Positions 34,173 through 44,862 of a stretch of DNA of 64,000 nucleotides are shown in pieces. The DNA comes from Steromphala cineraria (Eukaryota; Mollusca; Gastropoda; Trochida; Trochidae): NCBI GenBank assembly GCA_916613615.1, contig OU744728.1, positions 36,106,450-36,170,449 of the forward strand. The letters run 5' to 3'. How positions within the stretch are numbered: the stretch's first letter is position 1; the number at the start of each line of letters is the position of its first letter. The notes beneath the pieces were generated by a model, which saw only the letters and a program-made list of their open reading frames with translations, searched no databases and had not been told where the DNA came from. The translations under genes and the position numbers were made by a program.

Positions 34173-34832
34173 CAGAGCCCATGGCTCTATTTATGTATGT
34201 TATCAAATATATCACAAAACTCGTAAGTGATGAATATCGAAAGTATTTCAACTCAATATTTTCAAAGTTTTTATTTAATCACTTGCTTTCACTCGTGAAT
34301 AGATCAAAACGTTTTAAATATCTTGTTTAAATATTTTCGATATTCAACACTCATTCGTTATATAATCACCATCTTTATGGAATGGCAATAATTAGCTAAG
34401 AGTAGCCAGCTGTCACCGATTCGACGTTTTTGATAGGAGGGCATGTATTAGAGTTCTACCCAGATGTAGCAGGTTGGCAACATCCACGATATGACTGTCA
34501 CTATGAAGATACTCCAAATACAAGCTCATGTTTCCGAATGTAAGCCCGGACATCTATTTGGTGCCAAAGTTTACTTGTCAAAACCAATATGCTCTGTTAA
34601 GAATCCCCGGGCCTGCTCGCTGAAAACCCTAGTATGGTATATGTCTCCAAACACAGTATTTGGTTTCATTGATATCAGAGTATATGTTAGAGCTCTACCC
34701 ACAATTATCAATGAAATCACATTAAATCCATCACCTTAATGTCACCTTCCTCCCTTTCTCTTTTGACTGAACACACAACTCATTTACTCACTGTAAGAAG
34801 AAGATAATGTTTTAATTTTTTCATGGGTTTAG

Positions 34833-35057
34833 TGTCGAGACATCTGAACCTTGCCAGGGGAAAGTCGGCCACTGCCTCGAGCTCAGGTGCTTCCTCCACC
34901 CCGTCCAGAGCGGTTGATGGAGACACGACGGGCTGGTGGGATGCTTTGACGTGTTGGCAGGCTCTGAACAATGATGCTAGCCCCTACTGGATGGTAGATC
35001 TGAAGGATACATACCACGTCAGCTACGTGACTATCTCTGCCAGACTGGATTGTTGCG
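34833..35057 (+). CDS. Gene A exon A3: FTP lectin domain 2, first half
   Basis: The acceptor GGGTTTAG ends at 34832 and the donor GTGAGG begins at 35058. Both are phase 1 and the exon is 225 bp. The ATG at 34823 lies in the intron and is not the start. Hallmarks are HLNLARGKSATASSSGASST, the N-terminal NLA-GK strand of FTP domains, then RAVDGDTTGWW, LTCWQAL, SPYWMVDLKDTYHVSYV and ISARLDCC. The usual Asn-Arg before the CC motif is Ala-Arg-Leu here. The exon pairs with A4, 4.1 kb downstream. Compared with the homologous exons in gene B it is two or three residues longer around DGDTTGWWDA. Confidence 0.85.
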
Positions 35058-35859
35058 GTGAGGTTAACATTCCTAATTATTGAAATACATTCGTTCAACA
35101 TTCAGCTTTCAGATAGCGTGTAAACCTCAACTCACTCAGTCCGAGAAGGGGTATATTGACCATAGTGCAGAATCAGCAAGAAACGCTCGTAAAATGTTCA
35201 ATCTTATCACAAAGCCTTTTTTTAGCGACTATTGATAGCGACTATTAAGTATGGAAATATACCTCCTATCTACCCTATTTATACCAAAGCGTCACTATTC
35301 TGTGATTAAAGATTAAAGAAGATAGATGTCTTTATCAAACATTCTATTCTTTACTTAGCGGTTTAGTACAGATCCACATACCGTTTCAAGCAGGATTTAT
35401 ACCAAAATGAAAAAAATATATATATAAGAAATAAGATGTTCATTACATCTTTGACATTACCAATACAATTTCTAGAATGCTACTAAAACATTTTGTCAGC
35501 GCCTTACAGTTGATATCGCACTCAGTCGTCTTGAAACGAATATGGAAAAGGAAGATGATTTTGAAGTCAAGGCGAAATGAAATTTTAAATTAACAAGGGA
35601 CTCTTCCATTTACTTCAAATACGTTTGGTGATTTAAATAAGTGTTTGAATCAACAGTGACAACACGGAACCAATTGACATTATGAAGAATGCAAATAATT
35701 TTTAATTTACTTTTTGCAGAAGTATCGGTCACGTAGAAGCTAAGAGACAGCTTAGAATTTAGATTAGAATTTATCGCTATGGTGAGTCTGCGGTCTCTTA
35801 TAGGGGACAGAGTGGCTACGCCGTTAAAACCTTTATTCGACTTGTTCTTTGTAGCATAT

Positions 35860-36350
35860 GGCCGAAAATTCCAAAATCTTGTAAACAGACTCCTTGACTA
35901 GTGAGGATTGTAATTTAAAGCTTTTGAACCCTGTGGCCTTAAAAACTTGTTGAACCTTTGGATCCTTACCCTCAGTTATCCATTTTAGATTTGGTAGAAT
36001 TCGTACTCAATTGAGGTCACTCAGTTTCACCTTTTTACGTTTCCTTTGAACGTTGGAGCGATTTCCATTTCAGAATTGATTACCGTATCAATCAAGTACA
36101 TGTACATTGTCTACATTTCAGACTTTGACCTTGTGGCCCTCAGTAAACGCCAAAGGGGTTACAGCTTTAGACATGTTTTCATCTTCTCTATAAGCACCTA
36201 GAATGCTGAAATGTTGTGTAGATAATCCTCAGGTAATAGGGACTCTAATATGTAATTTGCTGACCCTGTGGCCTCACAATGGCATTTCCCTAAGGCAAAA
36301 TTGTATATGGGGCCTTTAAAACAAAATTGAATATGATGCCTGATGAGCTA
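35860..36350 (+). repeat. Decayed single-copy relative of the 31601-34172 element
   Basis: The phrases AACAGACTCCTTGACTAG, ACCCTGTGGCC and AATAGGGACTC resemble the 145-bp unit, and the right end CTGATGAGCTA at 36340-36350 matches the end of the expanded element. Only two or three degenerate units are present and the left end is unclear. Confidence 0.55.
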
Positions 36351-37681
36351 CAAAGCCTTTTGAGATTCAGACACAAATATTTTAATGGCAGAAATATCAA
36401 GCGTAATTATTTCAACAATTTAGATTTTGGCATTGTTTGCTGAGAACATTCGCCCATGTGAAATTAGTTATCAAAACAAAAACGTTTCCTTTTCCCCCCT
36501 TTTTCTATGTTCGTAGTAGAAATTATTAATAATCAGATATAATAATGATATAAATCATTGTTTAAATCCATACATGGATTTGGCCATGGATGTGCAAAAA
36601 CATGTTTAGGTACAATTTTATCTTCACCTCAGTGCCTCAGTTTTATCTATGCATCAAATACGCTGTATTGCAATGTATTGATTTGACACTCTGTCTCAAC
36701 TGAAGTAAAACGATCAAGAATTCACTCTACAAAGCTGAATAAATTATTCATTTAAGCTTCTGCTCAGACGACGTTCTTAACGACAGAAACATCAATTCAA
36801 ACCCATCTTTTGTCCAAACAAAGTTATCAAGTACATATCATGACATGCAATAAACTTATATAGCAAGCCTTTAAAATAAATGTCTCCAAGTTATTTAATT
36901 GCAGTTTAAACCTTTGTCTTTCCTGCTTTTCGTTACCATATTTTAAATACTTAAGTTAGTACGATGAACCATAAATATTTCGAGCTTATCCTGCATATAA
37001 TTGCTATCAATATTTAAAGTTTAGACGAAGAAAGTTGCTGAGTTGGTGAAACGTCTGCTCAACAACCAGATGGTCCAGTTGCGCCATAACAAAGCAGGTT
37101 GAATGTTTGAATTTGGATGATGTTTAAAAGCATTTAAAGAATGGAAAAATCATAAACTGATGCTCCGGATGCAACCAGAGCAAAGCAGAATTAATGACAA
37201 TAAAGAATGGTTATTGATATAAGATACATTTTTAAGCTTTTAGATTGGAGCACTCGCTCTTGTCATGGCCCTCGGCAGCGAAAGGTTAGAACAACACAAC
37301 CGTGCTTTCTAGATGTCAAGGGAAAAAAATCACTTCTTATTTTAAAAATACACGTAGTAACTACCCAATTATTAGAGGCTGTATTGCAAGGGTTTCCCGC
37401 TCAACTTTGTTATGTCATGGCAAAAGAGGACTCTTTGCACTCACTCTAACATTTTACCGAAGTGTTTATGAATCTTTATACAGTTTACCTACATTGGAAC
37501 AAAACTTTGCATGAGATTTGAAATCATAAGAGCCCGAGTAGCACAAACAGGATATATATAATTATATATATGTTTGAAACTGCTGAACTGGAATGAATAT
37601 TGTTAAATATATACTACTCGATTGAATTTAATGAACATTCAAGTAATACTAAATATTTGCAACCACTTTATAGTTCGTTCA

Positions 37682-38100
37682 TACCCATATCAAGACATTG
37701 GGCTACATTGTACTATAATGACGTCATTTGCACAGAGACATTAGTGTAATATTGCTGTATAAATATAAATACTGTATTTTACAAGGACCACGATTAGCCT
37801 ATTTAAACTGATAGAACTTAGTCTGTCTTCAGTTACCATATGAATCTATATCAAACTGTGGTGGGACGTGGTCATGTATAGGTAATAGATATACCTACAC
37901 TTCCTGAGGTGTATCGCTCAATACACATCCTCTTTGAATCGTTGGTCCCCAAGGCTTAGTGTTAACCCGATTCAAATTTGAGGTGTGTTGGGTGATGCAT
38001 CGAGTGGGTATATCGGATTTATATCCCTCTCCGGTCGAGTTATATTTGAAGAAAATGACGTCACAATAGTACAATGTAGCCCAATGTCTTGATATGGGTA
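37682..38100. mobile_element. MITE with 47-bp terminal inverted repeats
   Basis: 37683-37729 and 38053-38099 are inverted copies with two or three mismatches. The outer end reads ACCCATATCAAGACATTGGG and the inner end contains a TGACGTCA octamer in each arm (37719-37726 and 38056-38063). TA dinucleotides at both outer ends fit a Tc1/mariner-type target. There is no transposase inside. Confidence 0.75.
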
Positions 38101-38739
38101 TTTCCAACATTCTCTTTGTATCCATGTCTTAAACCTGGGTCAAAAGACAATATTCTTCAATAACAACTCATAATCTAACTTTCTAACACAAAATGTTACA
38201 AACTAGTTACTATATATAGGCTTATACAGCACTAAATAACTATAAAGACATGACACAACAAGAATACCTCTGCTTATATCAATCATCTGAAGGTCAGTTA
38301 TCAGGCGTTGCATTGCAAGACAAAGGTCACGTGTTTGAATCCCACTTTCGTTGTTGGTAATTCTCAAAAAATCATATTCTGAATTTTACAACTCCCTTGA
38401 TTTGCCAAAGTTAAAACAACTCTTCACCTGACTCAATGTGGGAAGAATAAAAAATAGGTGTATAAGAAAAGACGAAACACCTACAGCAATCATAGCAACG
38501 AGACCAGACATGGGGTATAATAATTAGTTGAACACTATCAAAAAGGTTCATCATCAACGGCCGCAGATAATCGGAAAGTTAAATTGTTGAAACCTTACCC
38601 TTAACTGATCAATGTATTGTGGTATCACCCTAGGTAAGTGACTTAGCTATTTCAAAATCCCCCTTAGTGCTAAGAAAGATATGATTCATTGTGAATGAAT
38701 GGTACCAACGATGATCGTAGCGCTAAGGGAATTAAGACA

Positions 38740-39008
38740 TACACTCAGGGGCAAAAGAAACGAAACCATATAAACTGTATGAGAGGTTAAGCTATGAGTG
38801 ATAGTTACGACTAAAACACTGGAGAAGCTGTTTTAGGACCCCTTGTATATTTGAACAGTCATACAATTACAAGTGTAATACTCTGATATTTGAGTACTTC
38901 TTTACAAATGATGCGCCTATCACAAGGGTTCATAGTCACAATTAATTTAAAACATGTTTTTTGTACTCTTTTGAAAAGTGTGTATCGTTTCTTTTGCCCC
39001 TGAGTGTA
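38740..39008. mobile_element. MITE with CACTCAGGGGCAAAAGAAAC ends, copy 1
   Basis: CACTCAGGGGCAAAAGAAAC starts at 38742 and its complement ends at 39006, with TA on both sides as the probable target duplication. The arms match over about 25 bp with one difference. The right end is 155 bp upstream of exon A4. A longer relative lies at 58972-59504. Confidence 0.8.
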
Positions 39009-39163
39009 GGCCCTGGTTTGAAAGCAAAGGCAGTTAACACGTGAATTTGCAGCAGTTGCAGACTTGATGACAAAAATGGAATAACGTTTCGTCTTATGTA
39101 CTTCAAAGCACGAGATTGTGTTGAATTTAGGCCCTCATTAGTTTCGACATTAATGTGTTTCAG

Positions 39164-39409
39164 TCGGCAGTCTCCATGACCTTGAAGTTCTCCTATATGA
39201 GGAGGATCCCCTCGCTAACCCTTCAGCCTCCTCCTCGCTATGTGCTCTCTACCCCGGACCCACCATCACTGGAGCTACTATCATCATCATGTGTGCAGGG
39301 GGTGGTAGAAGTGGTAGATATGTCAAGATAAACGCTCTCAACCGAACTAACGATGGACTCCAGTTCTGTGAAGTTGGTGTTTACAGCTACACCCATATAT
39401 CATCTCAAT
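39164..39409 (+). CDS. Gene A exon A4: FTP lectin domain 2, second half
   Basis: The acceptor GTGTTTCAG ends at 39163 and the donor GTAAGA begins at 39410. Both are phase 1 and the exon is 246 bp. Hallmarks are LHDLEVLLYEEDPL, SSSLCALYPGPTITGA, GRYVKINALNRTND and LQFCEVGVYSY. Joined to A3 the motif after the Cys pair is V-G-S-L-H in place of the usual x-E-R-L, so the second Arg of the RxDCCxER signature is missing. This domain is therefore less likely to bind fucose in the classical way. The exon ends in SSQ plus a split Cys codon that continues into the PAN exon. Confidence 0.85.
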
Positions 39410-40212
39410 GTAAGATGGCCAATAATGATAATAAATATTTGTGTTTACTACTGTACTACCTTCAAATTTAATAAGTACATGTAAAAGAAACCATATTGAT
39501 ATTGATATATTTCCTAAGAATTGCTGACTTTAGGCCTGACTATTGTAGGATCATTAATGGCGAATTAGAAAAAAATGGTTTGCTATCAGGCTTACCTAAT
39601 AACATCTTTTCTACCTTCAGATCTGATAAGCATAAGCTCTTCTGACTATTAAAACAGTGTTGATGGATTATCCCACTAAGCAAAGAGTCAATCCGTTATA
39701 TTAATCAAACATTGTTTTGCTTTGATACTGACATATATTCCAAAATTTATTACATAAGTTCAAAACATCTCATATCATCATCCCCAAATTGCAGTTACAT
39801 GATACTTGTACTTGATACTTGTTTTCAATAAAAATGAGTCTAACAGTTACATTCTGAAATGAAATGGTCAGATCTTAAATTTTCTTCATTTTGAGACATT
39901 GACAGACTAAATACAAATGTAAACATCAATATAGGATGAATACTAGTTACAAAATCTATTTCAAATCTGTTAACTCTTAGTTTCCATTTTGACTGCATTT
40001 AATAAGTTTCCAAAATTTCGTTTGACCATTAACACGCATAATTGTCCTTTTTTAAACTATAATTGTTCAGGGAAAAACTATATTTTGCAAAACACATAAT
40101 CTTCAGGGCTATTTTATTAAATAGATAATTTGTGATTGCCTTTTTGATATTCTGTATATTGTTGATGTTTTATAGATATAAATTACTAATGTACATTAAC
40201 CTCTTTTGCCAG
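39410..40212 (+). other. Gene A intron 4, 0.8 kb
   Basis: The donor is GTAAGA and the acceptor CTCTTTTGCCAG ends at 40212. The sequence is plain and A/T-rich, with no repeat family recognised. Confidence 0.7.
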
Positions 40213-40436
40213 GTCTGCCGAAAACCATTGAGTGCGAGGATAATAAGAGAATATGGGGAACTGTTGTGTCCTTACCAAACACTACAAGATCTGATTGTGC
40301 TGAAGCGTGTTATGAACGACAGTCATGCTTCGGCTTCAACTATAATGAAGGGAGTCTAACCTGTGAACTGGTCAAAATGCCTGTCTATGAACTTTACTCA
40401 GGAGACTGGAGGTTCTGTGCTTTAACTCTTGCTTGA
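40213..40436 (+). CDS. Gene A exon A5: PAN/apple domain and stop codon
   Basis: The acceptor is a strong CTCTTTTGCCAG. The exon is phase 1 and ends at TGA 40434-40436. It encodes about 73 residues after the split Cys: LPKTIECEDNKRIWGTVVSL, then DCAEACYERQSCFGFNYNEG, TCELVKM and WRFCALTLA. The Cys pattern and the FGFNY core fit the PAN_1/apple fold, a small disulfide-bonded module that mediates protein or carbohydrate contacts. FTP domains joined to a PAN domain are plausible for a secreted mollusc lectin. No transmembrane segment or GPI signal follows, so secretion is expected. Confidence 0.85.
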
Positions 40437-40699
40437 ATAGAACTGCAATGTGGTTTCATGCCCTCTTGCAAACTTATACTCTCTCTCTTATACCACGTTA
40501 CTACGGGTTTCTTTGTTCTAATTGTATGTGTATTAGCCGATACACCTCTTATTTCTGATACACCTACACTTTTGCTGACGAATCTTTACCTTTGCATAAA
40601 TTTGTAGTAAATTATATTCCATAAAATTTGAAATGTTAGAAAACATTTGATTGCGGACGAGAGAACAAGTGATAGTTTTATATAAAAACATCTCTGTTA

Positions 40700-40705
40700 A
40701 ATAAA
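40700..40705 (+). terminator. Candidate poly(A) signal of gene A
   Basis: AATAAA lies 264 bp after the stop codon of gene A. A second AATAAA lies at 40799-40804. Either could end the transcript, and no 3'-end evidence is available. Confidence 0.4.
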
Positions 40706-41294
40706 GTCAGCAATTTGTTAAATCTGTGCAAATATTCCGTTTTATCAATTATTTCAAATTGTTTATTTCGGTATAAAGGCCATTGGCCCATGTACAAAAA
40801 TAAATACATTATTTAGCGGATTTATACATCAAGGATTGTCGTTCTTTTGACAAGTGCATTGTTCACAAATTGTGCTTAGTTATAGATAATAGTATTATTT
40901 GTACTTGATAAATGTTTACATTGGCATGGCATTGGTTTTGGTAGATATGATATTCTTAATGTATGATAAGCTGGGCAGATTAAGCAAAAGTGATATTCAT
41001 CTTCGACGGTATGATAATCGCAGACCTAACATATTCTTTTTTTTCATATAGCAACCCTTCCAATTGGCCAGTATTTATTCTTAGTGGTAGTTCTGATGAT
41101 CCTAGTTGGAATAGTAGTCGTCGATGCCCTCTATTGTTTAAACTTGACAAGTACAATTCTGTATATATGATACTTAACTAGGGAACTAAATAACGTTCGA
41201 AAATAGTCTAGAATAAGAAATATTAATCATAATCAAATAGCAGTAACAATTTTTACTTTGTTTGATTATCATGTGTCTTTTTCATGTAGGACAA
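40706..41294. other. Intergenic, no gene seen
   Basis: This is A/T-rich 3' flank of gene A with one further AATAAA. Short ORFs have no motif. Confidence 0.4.
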
Positions 41295-41727
41295 GATTTT
41301 GATTTACTTCCCTCAATTACAAATCGTATACTGTGTTAATACCGTTTTCGTTTGACTACCATCTGCAAGCCTTTTATTCGTTGGTATGAATTGTGGATTT
41401 AGATTTCCAGATTTAGATTTTGATTTACTTCCCTCAATAGCAAATCGTATACTGTGTTAATGCCATTTTCGTTTGACTACCATCTGCAATCCTTTTATTC
41501 GTTGGTGTGAATTGTGGATTTAGATTTCTAGATTTATATTTTGATTTACTTCCCTCAATTACAAATCGTATACTGTGTTAATACCGTTTTCGTTTTACTA
41601 CCATCTGCAATCCTTTTATTCGTTGGTATGAATTGTGGATTTAGATTTCTAGATTTATATTTTGATTTACTTCCCTCAATAGCAAATCGTATACTGTGTT
41701 TATACCGTTTTCGTTTTACTACCATCT
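41295..41727 (+). repeat. 121-bp tandem repeat, 3.6 copies
   Basis: Units beginning with ATTTTGATTTACTTCCCTC start at 41295, 41416, 41537 and 41658, an exact 121-bp period with a few substitutions. ORFs through it are by-products. Confidence 0.85.
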
Positions 41728-41850
41728 AAGCTTGCACTTCACGCGGTATAAACGACTATGTATCAAAGCAACGATCCATAAATATCTCTAATAAAATAGC
41801 ATGCACTTGAGTTTGTGTTCTAATCTATGTGCCTGAGCGGTGATACTTAA

Positions 41851-41968
41851 ATAAGTAATAGTTATATGACGAGTACTGGTCGTCTAGTCCACGACAGCGG
41901 AGCGGCGAGTCGTATAAACAACCATGTCGTGGACTAGACGACCAATACGAGTCGTATAACTTACTTAT
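41851..41968. repeat. Hairpin with about 44-bp arms
   Basis: The arms 41851-41895 and 41926-41968 pair with few mismatches: TGGTCGTCTAGTCCACGAC at 41877-41895 is exactly complementary to 41926-41944. The outer part ATAAGTAA pairs with TTACTTAT. The loop is GC-rich (AGCGGAGCGGCGAGTCG). Confidence 0.8.
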
Positions 41969-43774
41969 ACCACGACCAACACAACGACATATATAAACAA
42001 AACATATCTTTTAAAATACCATACGTAAATTGTAAAAATGCGTTGAACTATGTTCTCTTTACCAAACAATGTGCCTCATCACCACTTTTAGAAGCCACCA
42101 TATACTTTCTAAAATATGCTCTATAGTTACCTTGTCCTTCATGTCTTTAAAAAACTATCGATTGAGCAGCATTTAAGTTGAAAACTACGGTAACAACAAC
42201 AGCGCGTGGGTCATGCTTTGCACGTGCACTCCATGATGAAATTATAAACGATATGGGCTCTGGGAGAAGGCGACATTGTCACTGTGAACAATGGAAGGTG
42301 AGGACGTGGGAAACATTTCTCTACAAACATGGATGATGTGCCAAAAAGACAGGTGATTACGTTTCTCTCTATGAATTTGACATAAAAAATTGGAATATGG
42401 AAATATTTCTACTGAAAAGAGTCCAATTTTGAAGTAAACATGATATACGATATGGCAGTAGAGCTCCCATTACATATTAAGTTATACACGGTTGACCTAC
42501 ATTCCAACTTTTCTGTCTCTTTAACAGCCAATCAACGTGGACTGTATTTACATACTTTTAACATTTCCATACTTAATCGCTTAACTCTATTTACTGGCTG
42601 TTTATGTAAAGAATGCGATTAAATGTGGCATATTAGGCCCATTGCAGCGTTTGTCTATTTGTGTTCTTTATCACAGGTTATTGACTAGAGCATTAAAATG
42701 GTGTTTTGAAGGAACTACAATTATAGTACCCACGGGAATAGAAATAAAATGCTTTTTGTCGACTATTTCTTTATTTGGAGCTAACTGGATATTTTTATTC
42801 TAAATATTCATTCACAATCGTTTTTCATTACTTTTGTTTCAGACAACTTTTGTAAAATCCCCCCGAAATATATGAATTTACAGGAGAGAAAAACGTGTCA
42901 TTTTCGCGCCTCGAAATTATTTCAAAGTCGAAATGTACGTTTCTGATGCAAACTATAGTATGTAAATTATCTGTAATCTCAGTACCATCCGTTAAACTAC
43001 ATTGTTTAATGTACAATAAGTTTTTATCTTATGTCCTCTACTATTCATAATTCATATGATTTAAAAATTCTGAAATAGTTGAAAAAGACATAAACGCGTG
43101 TTACAAACTACTATTCTTACGAGTTAATAATGATAGTCCATTTCTATTGCGCTATAATCCATGCACCATGGCATGCACTAAGTTCTGTTGTCAATTGCTG
43201 AGTTGCTGTGGCAACGCACGTGCAACTGTAAGTTCAGGTGAAAAGAGCGTTGCAGATTTATTGTCACACGCATTGCTGAGAGTGACGTAAGCTACAGCGT
43301 GTTTTGAAATGTATTGAACATATTCAAATTTTTGTCAGTTTTACATGAACAAAGGTAATTTAAAGTATATTTTTTCAATGATTTCATAAGGCCTAGTTGG
43401 GAAAACTTTGTTATTTGAACATCTGTTTGCAACTTTGTCTCTTAATTGCATTTATTTGCGTGTCAGATACACTCGAAGAAGAAGGCAGAAAACCATTTAT
43501 TAAATGTTTTATTATCTAGGAGGAATTTATCTACTATCGTAAGAACAGTCTATATTGACTAGTCATATATTCTTGATATTCAAAGAATGCATTAATTCTA
43601 TGTTCAATTACCTTTTCAAAAAGAAAATTAACATCTATTCTTTTACCATATTTTGGCATTCGAATGAACATACGAGATGTTTTGATTGAATTACCATTAT
43701 CATCACGGGCTATCTGTTTAACACTACAGTTGTCTAAATGGTTTTGAATGTAACTTTAAATGATTTTGGTCTGT
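41969..43774. other. Intergenic, mostly unassigned
   Basis: No gene is recognised. On the minus strand 43560-43770 one frame is open for about 60 codons (NHLDNCSVKQIARDDNGN, then FIRMPKYGKRIDVNFLFEK) directly against the 5' LTR. This looks coding-like and may be part of an older element interrupted by the Gypsy insertion, but I cannot name it. Confidence 0.35.
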
Positions 43775-44268
43775 TATCATGGGCTTGATATTGCCCAAAT
43801 TACATTAAACTTATATCACAGAATTTAAGAAAATATATCATTACCATAACAAAAATATCAAAGTTACAGTAACAATTCAAAACATACAAGTAAATATCAT
43901 TAATAACATACAATGTAATTATTTCAAATATTTTAGATAAAGACAACTTTTTCCCATAGTCACATTCACCTCAAGCTACAAAATGTCAGACATAATCTTC
44001 ATATAAAAGGTTAACATAATCTTCATATAAAAGGTAGACATCTTGGCTACCTCTAGTTTTAAATCCTTTGATAAAGTGTTGACACCGACAGTGATTTTAG
44101 TAGATAGAGCCTTAGGCTAATTTAAGATAATCCACTTAAGAAACTTAATTGATGGCACTTACTTAATCTTCCAATAACTCAGACATTTCATATCATAAAC
44201 CGTCTAGGATGTTGGAAATACTTAACGAGATTAAAAGTTTGACCAATGAGAGGTTACCTTCATTTAGC

Positions 44269-44276
44269 TATATAAA
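44269..44276 (+). promoter_or_regulatory. LTR TATA box
   Basis: TATATAAA lies 28 bp after a CCAAT motif (44243-44247) and about 170 bp before the polyadenylation signal. This is the expected promoter layout for U3. Confidence 0.65.
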
Positions 44277-44441
44277 CCATCAGAGAAATTAGAATGTTCA
44301 GTTGCAGTTTGGGAATCATACCTAACACATCTCAGGACTACTCCGGGGGCTGACTTACTACTTGGACCTTCATGCCCCTGGAGTGGAAACCAACTGTTAT
44401 CTACATATTGTATCTATGTTGTTATGTAAGTCATTCCTGTA

Positions 44442-44447
44442 AATAAA
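44442..44447 (+). terminator. LTR polyadenylation signal
   Basis: AATAAA in GTAAATAAATGTGTG, present in both LTRs. In the 3' LTR copy it would direct the transcript end. Confidence 0.6.
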
Positions 44448-44596
44448 TGTGTGCATATCTATTCCATGGACTTTGGATTTCTTCTGCCTAGAGTTAATTC
44501 CCCGTTAAAACTGGACAGTTAGACCATCAACCCGGAATATCAAAAGTTGGGGCAGATGAGGATTTCCAGGAACCCTGCCTCAGCCATATGATAACT

Positions 44597-44608
44597 TGGT
44601 GAGAATCT
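44597..44608 (+). other. Candidate primer-binding site
   Basis: TGGTGAGAATCT begins three bases after the 5' LTR. A TGG start is expected for pairing with a tRNA CCA end. The tRNA was not identified. Confidence 0.45.
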
Positions 44609-44789
44609 TCAAAAGATCCTGAATCCAGATGCCAGGAATTGTTTTGGACACACAGACAGAGGACTAGTCTGAAGATATGAAAGTATCTCAGATGATATAA
44701 CAGCAACGACATCCACTGACCACGAGAGAAACTCAAAGACCACACCTACTCATTGAGGCCGCCAAGTGATAAGGAAATTCATAAAAAGT

Positions 44790-44851
44790 GTAAGTACATT
44801 ACCATTTTTATCTTATCTCATTCTTGGTTTAGTTATTTTCCTTACTTTAAG
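44790..44851 (+). other. Possible 62-nt intron in the Gypsy leader
   Basis: A strong donor GTAAGT at 44790-44795 is followed by a T/C-rich tract and acceptor CTTACTTTAAG ending at 44851, 11 nt before the pol ATG. An alternative acceptor GGTTTAG ends at 44832. A leader intron would normally be lost on retrotransposition if it were in the genomic RNA, so this may be a subgenomic splice site or chance. Confidence 0.3.
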
Positions 44852-44862
44852 GTTTCTTCAAC

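Larger units (their letters stand above)
27139..34832 (+). other. Gene A intron 2, 7.7 kb
   Basis: The donor is GTAGCT and the acceptor is TGGGTTTAG. It contains the repeats listed separately (27935-28330, 28440-28700, 29340-29925, 30190-30480, 30697-30804 and 31601-34172). Unlisted parts (27139-27934, 28701-29339, 29926-30189, 30906-31600, 34173-34832) hold only short ORFs without motifs. Confidence 0.6.
35058..39163 (+). other. Gene A intron 3, 4.1 kb
   Basis: The donor is GTGAGG and the acceptor GTTTCAG ends at 39163. It contains a decayed TAGCTCATCAG-type repeat (35860-36350) and two MITEs (37682-38100 and 38740-39008). A faint B-box-like GTGTTTGAATCCC lies near 38332. The remaining parts (35058-35859, 36351-37681, 38101-38739) show no gene. 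Confidence 0.6.
43775..44593 (+). repeat. 5' LTR
   Basis: 819 bp, starting TATCATGGGC and ending CATATGATA. Read by eye against the 3' LTR it differs at about three positions, near 44014, 44288 and 44295. It contains an internal 22-bp direct repeat (ATAATCTTCATATAAAAGG) near 43990-44036, a TATA box and an AATAAA. Confidence 0.9.
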
